Assembly: GCA_013397695.1 (NCBI GenBank)
Contig: VYZI01000388.1
Span: forward strand, 39,130 to 103,129
Length of the DNA stretch: 64,000 nt
Direction of reading: 5' to 3'
DNA from: Centropus unirufus
Taxonomy: Eukaryota > Chordata > Aves > Cuculiformes > Centropidae
Part shown: positions 11,701 through 22,760 of the stretch, in pieces
Layout of the letters: each line of letters opens with the position of its first letter
How positions within the stretch are numbered: the stretch's first letter is position 1
Made by a program: the position numbers and the translations under genes
The notes under the pieces: model-generated
Told to the model about the DNA's origin: nothing
The model's database searches: none
Seen by the model: only the letters and a program-made list of their open reading frames with translations

Positions 11701-13599
11701 ATCCCCTGCTTTCTAACATTTGCTGGCACTTCTGTCCGCCTGGAGGGTTTGTTCCTTTTTTTTTTCCAATTAAAAGACACCAGGATATTTTCTGTATAGG
11801 AACAGCAAGCCTTATTGAAAATACTCCCTTTCTCCCGTGCCAAAGATTATGCTTTTTATTTCTGTGGTAAGTCTGCAACTATAACAAAAAAGTTTATCTA
11901 ATTTAATTTAATTTTACTTTGTTTTTTCTCCAGTAATCAGATTGTTTTGATGGAACCTGAACAGGCTGGACCGTTACTTCATTCCTCTCCATGTGTTGTT
12001 GGAGATGCAGTGTGACCCATTCACCCTATATTTCATCCCTACGCTATAGTGGACAGCTGAGCCACGGAGCACTAAAAGGCTACCCTGCTAGGTAACATTT
12101 CAAACCAGCAGAGGCGGTTGGATGGATGAGTCAATTCTTCTGAAAGGAAGGTGGCTAAAAGGTCGCTTTTCTGGTAGTCTAGATGACATCAAATCTCCAA
12201 GAAGGAAAACTGAGCTAGAGATAAAAATAAATACAAAATGAGGTGGCAAAGTGAAGCAGGTGCTCCATATGGAGGAGAAAAAAACAAATTAACTTAATGT
12301 AAAAACTGCTTCATTTCTATAGGAGAATGCCATTTAAATCCATGGACTAGGAAGACAGCTGAACTCTTCTGTGTAGTTTTATCAGCTGTGTTTTGTATCT
12401 CTCCATGCCACAGTATGTGGCTCCTTTCTGAAAGCAGGACAATGTGTTTTGACAGCCCTTGGCAGGGAGAGCAACAGTGAGAAAAGCAAACCCAAGCGAT
12501 TCAAATTAACACGAGCTGGCTGTTGCGAAGCTGGACCATCCCAAGCATTTCCCATGAAGAGAATCTCAGATATTGTAAGAGGCAACAGAGCCAACAGGGT
12601 TAGAAACAATGAGGACGGGTGCTGCACCCCAGGCTCCCCCGTGCAGAAAATACCATTCTCTTTGGTAAGCTGGGAGGGCGTTCAGCTCGGCCCCTCTTAG
12701 GCGAGGTGCAGAGATCCGACACGGAGCTCCCTTTGGGACCTGCAGGGAAAACAGCATCAAGCAGATGCTCAACGAAAAGGGCTTTATGCAACCATGCCCA
12801 TTTCGGTAGGGGATGGTTCGCACTGGAGTTTGTTGCTCTTATCGCTCACACATGGGTGTGCGTTTGTTTTGCTGAAATGTGGCTGCTGATGACTTTCATT
12901 CTTAAAACACTTTACTGCTGATCAGAAGGAAAAGGATTGAAAATTTATTATATCTTATTACTTTCCTCAAGGTTTTCTACTGTAAAGGAGGGACCAGTGC
13001 ATCTGGTAAATTCAGAATTCAGTATTCTTTGCTGACGCTAGGGCAACCTCCATGAGATTGGCTCACTCGCCTCAGGCCGGGCAGATGACTAGTTTGGGGA
13101 ATTCAAAGTGGTCCAGAAAAGAAAACCCTAAAAAGTACCCCGAAATGGAAACATCTTGTTTCTCTCATTCACTTCCTCTCCTGCTCCTGTGGGACAATCT
13201 TTCTTTTCTATTCTTTTGCTGCTGGTAAGAACATAATATATTCTGATGGTACAGGGCCATGCCCGTCTCTCTGCCTTGTGTGCCACAAAGTTACTTTCTC
13301 CCCCATTCTGACTTCCTAAAAATCTTCCTTGTACTTAAAATTCTTTCATTTTTCTTCTTTTCTGAGTCTCTTCCCCCGACTCATTACCAAATTAATCTTT
13401 AGATAATGCAAAGTGTCTGCTGGTTTCTTCTCCTTCCCACACCTGCCCACATTCCACTACTCTCCTTGTACCCAGCGCCTCCCCACTCATTCCCAGTGGG
13501 AAGACCTCCTCTTCTCATTGTGATAAAACCCATTCCTTACATTTTGTTCCTTGTGGGTTTTAAGGAGAATGGCAACCCTTCCAATGGTGTTTCAGTCAC
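11701..13599. other. Non-coding stretch, no gene seen
   Basis: AT-rich to mixed DNA with short pyrimidine tracts. Frames at 12382-12921 overlap on both strands and show no domain. No repeat or RNA gene is recognised. Confidence 0.6.
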
Positions 13600-13604
13600 T
13601 CTTG

Positions 13605-13745
13605 AGCCATAACAGATCCCTGTGCCCTGTGAAGGAGGGAATTGTGGTAGATGCACAAAATCGAAGTGATTTGCCCAAGGTCATAAGGAAAGGAACGGGG
13701 TAAGTGAAGCTCAGAGCCCGTGGATCCAATCCTCGCGGCGCAGGC
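13605..13745 (+). repeat. Ancient MIR-like SINE fragment
   Basis: The phrase GATTTGCCCAAGGTCATA at about 13669-13686 matches the conserved core of amniote MIR/CORE SINEs. It is followed by the expected run towards a class of ending that reads 'gagcccgtggatccaatcc'. Divergence is high, consistent with an old copy. The assignment rests on memory of the family consensus, not on an alignment. Confidence 0.42.
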
Positions 13746-13854
13746 TGTGATAGGCGCGTGTGGAGCGTGGCAAGTCCAGGCGGATGATCTGCATTCCTTG
13801 CTCATGGCCAAGCACGACACAAATAGAGACACCCTGTTCCTGACGAGGAGAGGC

Positions 13855-14360
13855 AGGAGAGTGGGCCATAATTCATGCTATTCAGATTCTGCTGTTTAGC
13901 ATTTGCCGCTCCCTAATGGGATATTTGCAAAGTATAATATTTTCTAACAGCTGTAAGGACAAGAGTGCCTAAAATTTCTCCCCATACATAATATCCATGA
14001 AATTGCATTGAATATTGTAATGATGTGTTATGCTGCCATTAGCTCCCTGTGAATACCTAATTTGGAAGGTTAATGAAGTTGACAAATGTGTGTACTGTAC
14101 GCACATTGTCAGTTCTAGTTAATGGCAACTCTCACATTTTTATTTGGAAAATTATATAAAACTGAAAGTGACAATTATTGTAACTTCATCTTTTTTGGAA
14201 TCTCGCACAGTGTGCAGTTTATTTAAATAGGGTTGGGTGTGTTTTAAATTTGTATACTATCATATGAAGTCCTTTGCTCATCATGTGATTATATACTTAA
14301 TTTTTGTATGAATGAATGCGCGTATTGTGGTCTTTTATAGCATATTGGGCCAATTTTGGG
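13855..14360. promoter_or_regulatory. AT-rich enhancer-like block (conservation untested)
   Basis: About 500 bp of AT-rich, non-repetitive DNA with balanced, non-microsatellite composition and many homeodomain-like cores (for example ACCTAATTTGG, TTAATGAAG, CATTAGC). Conserved non-coding elements in vertebrate gene deserts typically look like this. Conservation cannot be judged from one sequence, so this is an inference from texture only. Confidence 0.2.
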
Positions 14361-14871
14361 GGTTTTGTGTGTATTCCACACTGTAAGTCCTTGTCTTCCT
14401 GTTGGCTCAACAGTACTTGATTACCAAACTGCTGCCAGTTGATTCAAATAGATATCACATACTCAAAATGAGCTTCCCCGGGCAAGAAAAGCATGCTGGA
14501 GAACGCTGGAAGAGAAAGAGTGTGCTCTTGTGTTTTCTGTGGGTGACTGAGCACCATAAGAGGTCACTCGCAGCTGCTGCTGCTTCCACGTACGAATGGG
14601 ATGAGGTCCTTGAAGTCTGGGCCCTAAATATTTCTGTGGCTCTGGAAAGTATTGCTGGAAGTCAAGGTCACGTTTTTAGGTGCAGAGATTCTGACTCGAG
14701 GTCTTCTTTTGGACTAAAGCTGTTTGATCAAACAGAGCTCCCCACGGTGACTGATGCCTCCTGGCCCCGGGGGCCTTGGCCTCCCCTGCTGTGAGAAGCG
14801 ATGCTGAGATGATGCCCCGTGACACGGCAGCGAGGATGAACCTGCCCTGTGCGAGCCTCGTGAGCTGGAGG

Positions 14872-14970
14872 TGGATGGATGGATGGATGGATGGGTGGAT
14901 GGGTGGATGGATGGACAGATGGATGGATGGATGGATGGATGGATGGATGGATGGATGGATGGATGGATGG
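14872..14970. repeat. Tetranucleotide microsatellite (TGGA)n
   Basis: About 99 bp of TGGA repeats, roughly 24 to 25 units. Interruptions are two GGGT variants and one GACA variant in the first half, followed by an uninterrupted run of about 48 bp. Open frames through it encode only short repeating peptides and are artefacts. The pure 3' half is likely to be length-polymorphic. Confidence 0.97.
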
Positions 14971-14994
14971 ACACTCCCTCTCCCTCGCTTTTTG

Positions 14995-15420
14995 GGTGTC
15001 TCTGACTCCTTTCAGAGTCCCTCGTGAAGGAGCAGGTGCCAATGAGGAGGGCTGCTGCCCGGAGCAGACCCTGGTGTCACCTCCGAGGACAAAGCGTTCC
15101 TCTGGAGCCCGTGCCGTACTCGGCCTGGGACTCCCGAACCTTTTGCTCAAGACAGGTTTGCGATGTGGGGCAGCCGCAGCAGCGACTCGGCACTCGTGGG
15201 GCCGCGTCCATCCTGCCTTGGTGCAGGCTCTGGATTCACCTCACTGGTCCTGGGCGTGGGGACGCTGGGGCATGGCTTTCTTTGTGAGTTTTTGAGGACC
15301 GGCTCCCCTGGCCCTTGCCCAGCTCCAGGAGCCGCGCTCTCAGGCTGCCCCTGATGCTCCCGGCAGGGCAGCAGCCGGGCTCTCTCTGGGCGTTGTGAGG
15401 TGATTTGGAGGCAGCAAGGT
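14995..15420. other. GC-rich, CpG-bearing block
   Basis: GC-rich segment immediately downstream of the TGGA microsatellite. Overlapping frames on both strands are open, as composition predicts. No splice, promoter or protein signal is convincing. Confidence 0.45.
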
Positions 15421-18400
15421 TTAAGGTCTTGTAAGGCTTGGATTCTCTTCTGGCTTGTCCTCTTGTTATGGGTATCAGTAGATGCGTGGCAGAAGCTGGT
15501 GGGAGCACGCATCTGTTCGGACCCTTTATCATGGATGACACAGATTCCAGCAATCTAAAACTCTGAGGAATGATCAGGCGTTTGTCCCTCTCACACTTGA
15601 CAAGAGGAGCAGCCTCTGCTCCTGCCCTGCAGTCAGTGCCCAGCCCACACCGGGCTCACGGTAACCCTACGGGAGAGGCTGGGGCCCATCCATCGCCCCG
15701 TGGGCCTCCCTCCGGAAAGCACAGATCCCATCCAAGTGTTTATCAGCGGGGATGGTCAATGCCCACTCCTGTTCAAAACAGGAAATTGGGAGCCTGGAAA
15801 CCTTCACATGGAGATTTGTGCTGTTAAGTAGGACTGCTTGGCTTCTCTGTGGGTGAAGGACTTACTGGTAGCTCAGTAAGGGGGAAGGCCTGCACCTGGC
15901 CTCCTGCAGGGACATTTGCACCTGAAGACGTCAGGCCAGTAAACAGCGCAGGGAGAGGACACCGGAGCCCTGAGCAGAGGAGAGGAAAGGTGTTTGGATG
16001 AAACTTCCCTCGAGACTCCAACAAGGAGAACAGGGTTCTATGTTAGGCTTCTTCCTCTCTGCAGGTTTCCTTCCATGAGTACAGATTTGGGATGAGGAGT
16101 GTACAACACTCGGAGACCTTGGTTGTGAAAATCAGGAGGGGTTTAGGTCTTATGTGGCAGCTGTGTCCATAGTGTGACAGGGAGAGGAATTAGAGAGTGG
16201 TGGGCCCTTTGAATTTGGTTCAGGAAAAAATTTTTCCTTTTTGCCAGCCACATTCAATAAACCTCTGTAACTGCATTGCTTATTTTGGATTGGATAAATA
16301 TGTATTTTTTCTTGCTTTTGGCTGAACTTGGTTTGCACGGTGGGTGATTCCAGGATGCTGGCTGACAAAAAACCTTACCCTAACAACTGGTAGAATGGCA
16401 CAATTTAGTAACATGCAAGTCCCCAGTGCATTGCTCCGTGATGTCCAATGATCCATGGAAACCACCGCTTGGGCATGGGACAATATGGGACCTGTACCGC
16501 AGGGAAATGGTATGAAAGTACGGGCTTTGATTGACCAGCACAAGGCAGAGAAGGTCTTCTGCACACACAGAGGGTCAAGAGCACACTGATCCTCAGGGTC
16601 TGTGCTCCTCCCCAGGGCTGCTGGGGAGCACATTAATAGTGATGTGCTTTAGTTTTCCACCGAGAGCTCTGCCTCTTGTATATGGAAAGATATTTTGTAG
16701 TTCCTGAGGGACTGAGCATTATTTGATTCACATATGAATTCTATTCTTGTCTGGCTAGTTTGCTGCTGGACTCTGTGTTTGTAGCAGCGAGATAGATAAG
16801 ATTGCTGCTGATAAATCAGATTTCGTTCAAGGTTAAGAGGACATTGGAGCAACTTGGAGAAAGAAAGTAATCATAAAGAAATATATAAATTAGATGATTT
16901 TTCTTCAGGAAAGATAATAGGCCCATCATAATTTTGGAGCTTTTTACCATTTCAAGTAGGATTAGAAGATGATGGATAGTGAGTTATTTTGAGAAAAGGT
17001 GCTCCCAGGACACCACAGGAGCTGAGAACTGGGAGCAGCAGAGACTCCCTGGGCTGGGAACAAAGGACCTGCAGCATCCAGGGCCTGTCCCACCACCCCC
17101 AGCAGTGACTTCTTCCAGGAAGTTTATTCCTGCCCTAAGGGCAGTAAGTGTGGAGCTCTAACTGCTCAAAGAACATCGGCTTTGCTGACAGCAGAGATGC
17201 TGCCAAGAGAAAGGAAACCTCTCCAGAAGAACGATCCCTTCTTTTCAACAGAAAAACTCTGCTGCAAATTTGTCTATAAGCACCGAGTGGATGCAGGGCA
17301 TGAAATTGAGAAACACAGCAGAAATCTCTCCCGATATCTGGGGAACAAGTCCCAGCTCTCAAGCAAGTATGCATAATTATTGCCTTATAATGGTTTATTT
17401 CAACACCCTGTGAAGAAACCCTGACTGACTTCAAGAGGTGCTGAACTGAGCCCATGGAAATATAAAATATAACCCTAGTTGTTTAGTCGGTATTATTTGG
17501 AGAATAAAGGTTTCATTTATTTTTAACAAAACCTACCGGGTATAAGATACAGAGCACCACGTCACAAATACTTTTGCCCCTGCTTGAGGAACACCATCAG
17601 GGAATTGTGTGAGAACTGCTGCGTGGGAAATGGTGCTACATTAGCAGCAGAAGAGACAAAAATTAGAGTTTGCAGTCCGGGAAAAAGTGATTATTCTGTT
17701 GCTTCTTGAATGTACGCGTTTCATGGGTGAAATTCAGGATCTTTCCCTAAGATGTCTGTAAAAAACCAGAGAAAGGATGTCTTCTCTGTGGGTGTATTTA
17801 GTCCAAGCCATAGCTCTGCTGATGCAGCTGTTTCCCAAGCTAGCAGAAAAAAGAATGCCTGGGCACTCAAGAGTGAAGTGTCTTGATAAAAAAAATCATG
17901 TCATAGTTTAACCTCTGACTTGCTAACCTTGAATTTAAATAAAAAAAAAAAGAATACCGGTAATCAAAATAGTTTTATTAAATCAAGGAGATGCAGATAT
18001 ACTGACAATGTTTTTGAGGTGAATTTGTGCTGTGATACCTTCTAATTGGAAAGTGAAATTTGAAATATTGCCTCTCTCTGAGCTCAGGGGGCAAAGATCC
18101 TACTGAGTACAACGTAGTTGCCTTCTGCTTTCAAAGCTGGTGAACTGGCCCTGGGGATATTTATCTTTGTTCAGACACTGGTGGTGTGGAAGTTTTCATG
18201 GCTTTCCTGGATCTTCCCATCTTTGCTCTATCCATTAGTTAAGATATATTGGACATACCCTCCAGCTTCCCAGATTCCCTCCGTTTCTTCCGTGGCTGGG
18301 CTGGTCACGTCAAACCAGAAGTTCAGCCAGGTGGAAGTACTTTGTCCATTGTCTACTCCAAACTGGTCCAGACCACGTTCAGGAAACCTTCCAGAGCCCC

Positions 18401-18479
18401 AGCCAAGCGCTAGCAGTGTTGCCCACAGTCCACTTGTCTTCCTTGTTGTCCCGGCAGAAACACTGACGGGATTGAAGTG
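15421..18479. other. Non-coding stretch, no gene seen
   Basis: Mixed to AT-rich DNA. An A-run at about 17941-17951 is short and shows no retroposed sequence before it. The frame 18118-18783 (221 codons) opens with TTG, contains no ATG and crosses from AT-rich into GC-rich DNA. I do not regard it as a gene. No repeat family is recognised. Confidence 0.55.
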
Positions 18480-18775
18480 CCACAGGGGTCAGGAACAGGG
18501 TTCCCGAGGAGGAGGCTGCCAGCCTCACTGCAGCGCTCCCCGAGGAGGTGGAAGAGCTGGGCCCGGCTCAGCCTCTCGGCTCTGCGTGCCCCGTGGCTTC
18601 CCTCGCTGTGCCAGCCCCTGCTGCACTTTTAGGCTGTTATGGTTCGTGGGAGGAACCCGAACCGTTCGAGGATGCCGGTCCGAGCAGGTCCGGCCTGTGG
18701 GAGCAGGGGTTGCCGGCAGCTCTAAGGGCGCAGGCAGCGGGTGGAACACGGGGCACAAGGGATGCTCACACCCAG
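18480..18775. other. GC-rich, CpG-bearing block
   Basis: A block of about 300 bp with frequent CpG between AT-rich flanks. Frames are open on both strands by composition. A splice-like junction, CTTCTCAG followed by GTAAAG, lies about 160 bp downstream at 18931-18944. Confidence 0.4.
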
Positions 18776-19699
18776 CTTTATAGGATTCTGCTTTGGAGAG
18801 TCCGCCTGGGGGAACCAGGCTTACCTGTGGGAGTTGTAAAGCATGTTGCTAAGCTTATTTTTGGTATTACTTAAAAAAAAATCTGCTGTGCCTGTTGCCA
18901 AACATGCAAGGTTTGTTTTCAAACTCCTAACTTCTCAGGTAAAGCTGTGATGTTTATTCTGACTCACTACATCAACACATAAATATGAGATTTTTGTTTA
19001 CATTTATTGCTTTTTGTGTATCTTTACATAGCCTGGAAATAGTGTTTCCAAGGTTTTATTCATTTCCGAGGTATGAAAGAATGAGGGAGAAATAAATTGC
19101 TGTATAACTTAATCTCGGAAGATGCATTGGGGCTCTTGGCTATGAGACAACAGACTACGGTTAAATGTGGGACACGTGAGTTCACAGCTGCCAGGACAAC
19201 TCTCAGCCTTAGTTTTGACCATCTGAGCATTAATGAAAAATTTCCACTCTTCAGCATGCGAGCTGGGAGTCCTCCCTGCATGGAGCGCTGCCCGTGCGGG
19301 GTGTCTGAGGCACGGGGCAGGCTGCCTTGTGCTCACGGGTTCGGTACCGGCAGCCACGCTGCAGTTCTTCAACTCACAAACATTCCCAGCGGCTGCAGGC
19401 GGTGCCTCTCGACTTGGATTAACCACGGGATCCTTGTGCATCGGCACAGCTCGACCTCTTCGATGAGGCACGCCTCGCTGTGTGCCCAGGCTGGGTCTGT
19501 CTGGTCATTGCCTCCTCGGGGCGTGCACAGAGCAGAGATCGCGGTTATTAGCAAACTTGTTTGGTTTTGGCTGGGGTCTGGCTGCTCACTTGTTCCTGTT
19601 TAAAGCTTCTCCCAGTGTCAGTTTGTCGGTGTTGGGGAGCGCTGTTAAGTGTTAAGGCCCATGGGTTAAAAAAAAATCAAACAAAGAAGAGAATTTGTG

Positions 19700-19870
19700 G
19701 GAGATGGTACAAAATCTGGTCCGAAAATACCTTGAGAGGTCATCTAGTCCCGCTGTGTTGGTTTCAGGTGGGCAGTCTGAACCAGCCAGTGCCCGCGTTG
19801 TCTGCTCCAGGTCCCTCCTGGAGACGTGTCCTGCTCCCTGATGTCCGAGCGGGGATGTTCAGCAGCCTCT
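19700..19870 (-). repeat. Probable old CR1 3'-region fragment
   Basis: The phrase CTTGAGAGGTCATCTAGTCC near 19730-19750 matches the reverse complement of CR1 3' regions, where a similar phrase follows the annealing-end octamers. Downstream similarity decays quickly, and the terminal octamers are not recognisable. It is either an old truncated CR1 or a related fragment. An alignment to avian CR1 consensus sequences would settle it. Confidence 0.35.
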
Positions 19871-20600
19871 GAACCACAGCTTACAGGAACAGACCTCAGC
19901 GAGCCACAGGCTGGGGACGCCGGGCCAAGCCTCCTCCTTCATCTCCTCGGCTGGAGGGCAGGGAGGGGCAGAGCAGGTGACGGAAGGCCAGGCCCGCAGC
20001 AGGACCCCTGGGGCTCATGGCACGGGCATTCACGCCCAGCCCGAGCTGCTGCCCGCTCCGTCTGGACCCCTGCCCCTCGGCTGCGCCAGGGCTCTCCCAC
20101 CGGCCGCGGCTGAGGCTGCTCGGAGGTGCGGAGCAGGCTGAAGGTGCAGCACAGCGGACTCCCACCTGCAGGTTGTCCCTCCGACCCAAGGATCGACCAG
20201 ACCTGTCAGGGACACCGCGGAGCCCCAGGAACGGCTGCTCTCACCCGCGCCACGATGGTGCGGGGCAGCTCGGGAGGCCGCGCTGGCCTCTGCCACGGGC
20301 TGCAAGGCCGGTGTCTTCAGGGGACCGTGGGCCTCGCTGCCGGCGGGGGACGTGGGTCCTTCCACGTGCTCCTGCACTTCTCTCACCCCTGGAACAAGGA
20401 CCTACTGGAAGCCTCCCCAGAGCTGCCAGCCCGCCGCTGGCTGCACCTTCCCCTGGGGAGGAGGAGGCTCTGGTGCCCATCCTGCCCACCCGTCACGGAG
20501 CGCCAGCCGTGAGGGACCGCATTGCTGCTCCCTGCCCAGCAGCACCTGGTGTCTGACCCCCCTCGCGGGGCCGTGGGGTGCGGGGACTCGGGGTGTGAGG
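19871..20600. other. GC-rich, CpG-bearing block (about 0.7 kb)
   Basis: One of the longest GC-rich blocks in the window. Five or more overlapping frames are open on both strands, the longest 179 codons at 20017-20556 on the plus strand. The translations are rich in Arg, Pro, Gly and Ala without any domain, as expected for random GC-rich DNA. It may be a CpG island, but I see no TATA box, clear initiator or splice pair to tie it to a transcript. Confidence 0.45.
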
Positions 20601-21640
20601 AGCCTCCTTCTCCAAGGTCAGGAATAAGTCGATGCCCCTTAACCCCTGCCTTCTAATCCAAGGTGGTTTATTTCTCCATTGCTGTAATTTCAAAGGAGGA
20701 GGTTGACCATGGGCACAAACAAGAGCAGTCCCAGGAATTTATTCAGGGGTTTCCGCTCATTTAGTTTTGAAGAGCACTTTCTCGCTTGCTCTGACACGAG
20801 ACACACAAAGGTAATGTGCTCCTCTCCCTTTCTCTCTTTTTTTTTTTTCTCAGCATGTAGAAACTCGTTATCGGTTTCATTGTGCAGATGAAAAACTACA
20901 TCTTGAGCAACATCCATAAATGTCACCAGGCTGGGGTTTTCGAGTGTTTACTGAGAACATATTATGTTTTAGTGTCTCTGTCATAAATACCTTTTTGTTA
21001 ATCTTTCACCCTCACTAAATCTATTACAAGCTTTAATCAACCTTTCTAAGCTGTAATAAAATGTTATCAGCAGTTGGCAGAGATTATAAGTGACAGACCC
21101 TAATGTTTTCTAATGATTGTCATTATTTAGAAGGTTGTTTGTAGTTATACAGAAAAAATAATTAGATCTATTGCATACATCTGAAGAGAGGTGGAGTGTG
21201 CCTCCTCTGATAGTTTACACTCAAGAAATCTAATTCGTAAATAATTACTTAAAAAAAACCCAAACCCCAACGTGCTGGAGCTGAATGGAAATTTAAGAGA
21301 CATTGAGGCAAATGCAGGTGAAGAGAACAAGTTTGATGTTAAAAAGGCAGGATATTCCCCAGATGAACACATAGGGTTCAAGTTTTTCACCTGTTGTCAA
21401 AAAGATCTCAAGTCTGAATTTCCTCCCTCTTTGTCAACCTGTCACCTCGTTACACACGCAGAAATAGCCTTCACCAAACTATTCTTTTATCTTATGCAAA
21501 TTATTTTTCCCCTAAGAAGGAGGCAATATTCCGTCACTGACGCGCCACGCTCCTGCGGCTGGTGAAGGGAAAGGACCCGGATGAGACATAAAGGAAGGTG
21601 AGGTTTTCTTGGTCCCCTTAAGGTCTGAAGGGTTGGTTTG
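20601..21640. other. AT-rich non-coding stretch
   Basis: A T-run of about 13 lies at 20838-20850, in front of CAG. The part from about 20940 to 21170 is AT-rich and enhancer-like in texture, with several TTAATC and TAATGA cores. No gene or repeat family is recognised. Confidence 0.5.
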
Positions 21641-21946
21641 CTCGGGTTTTCCCACACCGAGAAGATCCTGTGGGCGCGTGTTCTGGGCAGGGTTCAGAGC
21701 TCAGAGACTCGAATGAGCCTCAATGGTGCGAGTGTGTTCCAGCTGCCGCAGCTCTGGCTCACCGAACCCGGGCGAGGAGCGAGGCTTAAGTCTGGCACCG
21801 GCTCAAGGCTGGGCTTGTGCTCCCAGCCCTGTGGTCAGCGAGCTGCTCGCTGCTCCCCTGCCCAGGCACCGCGGGTCCTCGTGGTGCAGGAACTCCCCGT
21901 GCCGCACTCCACTGGGTCCCAGGGCTGCGGGGCATCCCAGCAGCAC

Positions 21947-22373
21947 CAGGGGCACCTCTGGTCCGGGCCTAAGACCTGGGCATCAGGGGCACCTCTGGTC
22001 CGGGCCCAAGACCCGGGCATCGGGGGCACCTCTGGTCTGGGCCTAAGACCTGGGCATCGGGGGCACCTCTGGTCCGGGCCCAAGACCCGGGCATCGGGGG
22101 CACCTCTGGTCTGGGCCTAAGACCTGGGCATCGGGGGCACCTCTGGTCCAGGCTTCAGGCCTAAGACGTGGGCATCAGGGGCACCTCTGGTCCAGGCTTC
22201 GGGCCTAAGACCCAGGCATCGGGGGTACCTCTGGTCCAGGCCTAAGACCCAGGCATTGGGGGTACCTCTGGTCTGGGCCCAAGACCCGGGCATTGGGGAC
22301 ACCTCTGGTCTGGGCTTTGGGCCTAAGACCCGGGCATCAGGGGCACCTCTGGTCCAGGCCCAAGACCCGGGCA
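21947..22373. repeat. 37/44-bp GC-rich minisatellite, 11 units
   Basis: Eleven head-to-tail units each begin with GGGCACCTCTGGT or a close variant. Eight units are 37 bp (the last is short by one base). Three (6th, 7th and 10th) are 44 bp, with a 7-bp insert just before the AAGAC motif. In the first five units two variants alternate, one reading CCTAAGACCTGGG and the other CCCAAGACCCGGG, giving a 74-bp dimeric period. All frames that run through the array are artefacts of the repeat. Confidence 0.95.
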
Positions 22374-22375
22374 GG

Positions 22376-22760
22376 GCCCCCTCTGGGCGGCACCTCCATG
22401 TCCCGCCGTGGTGCGTGACCCCGGAAGGGCCGGCGGGGCAGGGGCAATGGCGAAGGCAGCGCCAGGCCCTGCGGGGGCCCGGGAGGCGCTGGAGCCAGGG
22501 GGGCTCGCGGACGGTGCTCGCCAGGCAGGGATCCCCCCATGCGCTGCTCCCAGCCCAACAACGCCGCGTGTGGGGGGTCCCATGGCGGGGGGCGCGCAGG
22601 CCGCAAGGCGCGGGCCAGGCCGAGCCCGGCCAGCGTGACGGGGCTGCACCTCGGCTCCTCGCGCACAGACCCCATCGCGCCCGCCAGCCCCAAGCTGAGC
22701 TGTTCCCCGCGCTCTGCGGCTGCCTCCGGCCTGGCGTGAGCACCAGCCGTGCACTCAGCA
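22376..22760. promoter_or_regulatory. Candidate CpG island next to the minisatellite
   Basis: CpG dinucleotides are dense throughout, for example GGGCCGGCGGGG and GGGGGGCGCGCAGGCCGC. The block stops abruptly near 22760, where AT-rich DNA begins. Overlapping frames of 140-214 codons on both strands are open because of composition and extend into the array. It may be a promoter island or a non-functional GC block. No TATA box or splice donor clearly orients it. Confidence 0.4.

Noticed and set aside
13693..13700. GGGGTAAGTG as a splice donor
   Set aside because: It lies within the MIR-like SINE and has no acceptor partner in a sensible position.
19826..20627. Overlapping frames in the 0.7-kb GC block as a possible gene
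   Set aside because: Many frames on both strands are open over the same bases and none shows a domain, which is what GC-rich non-coding DNA gives.
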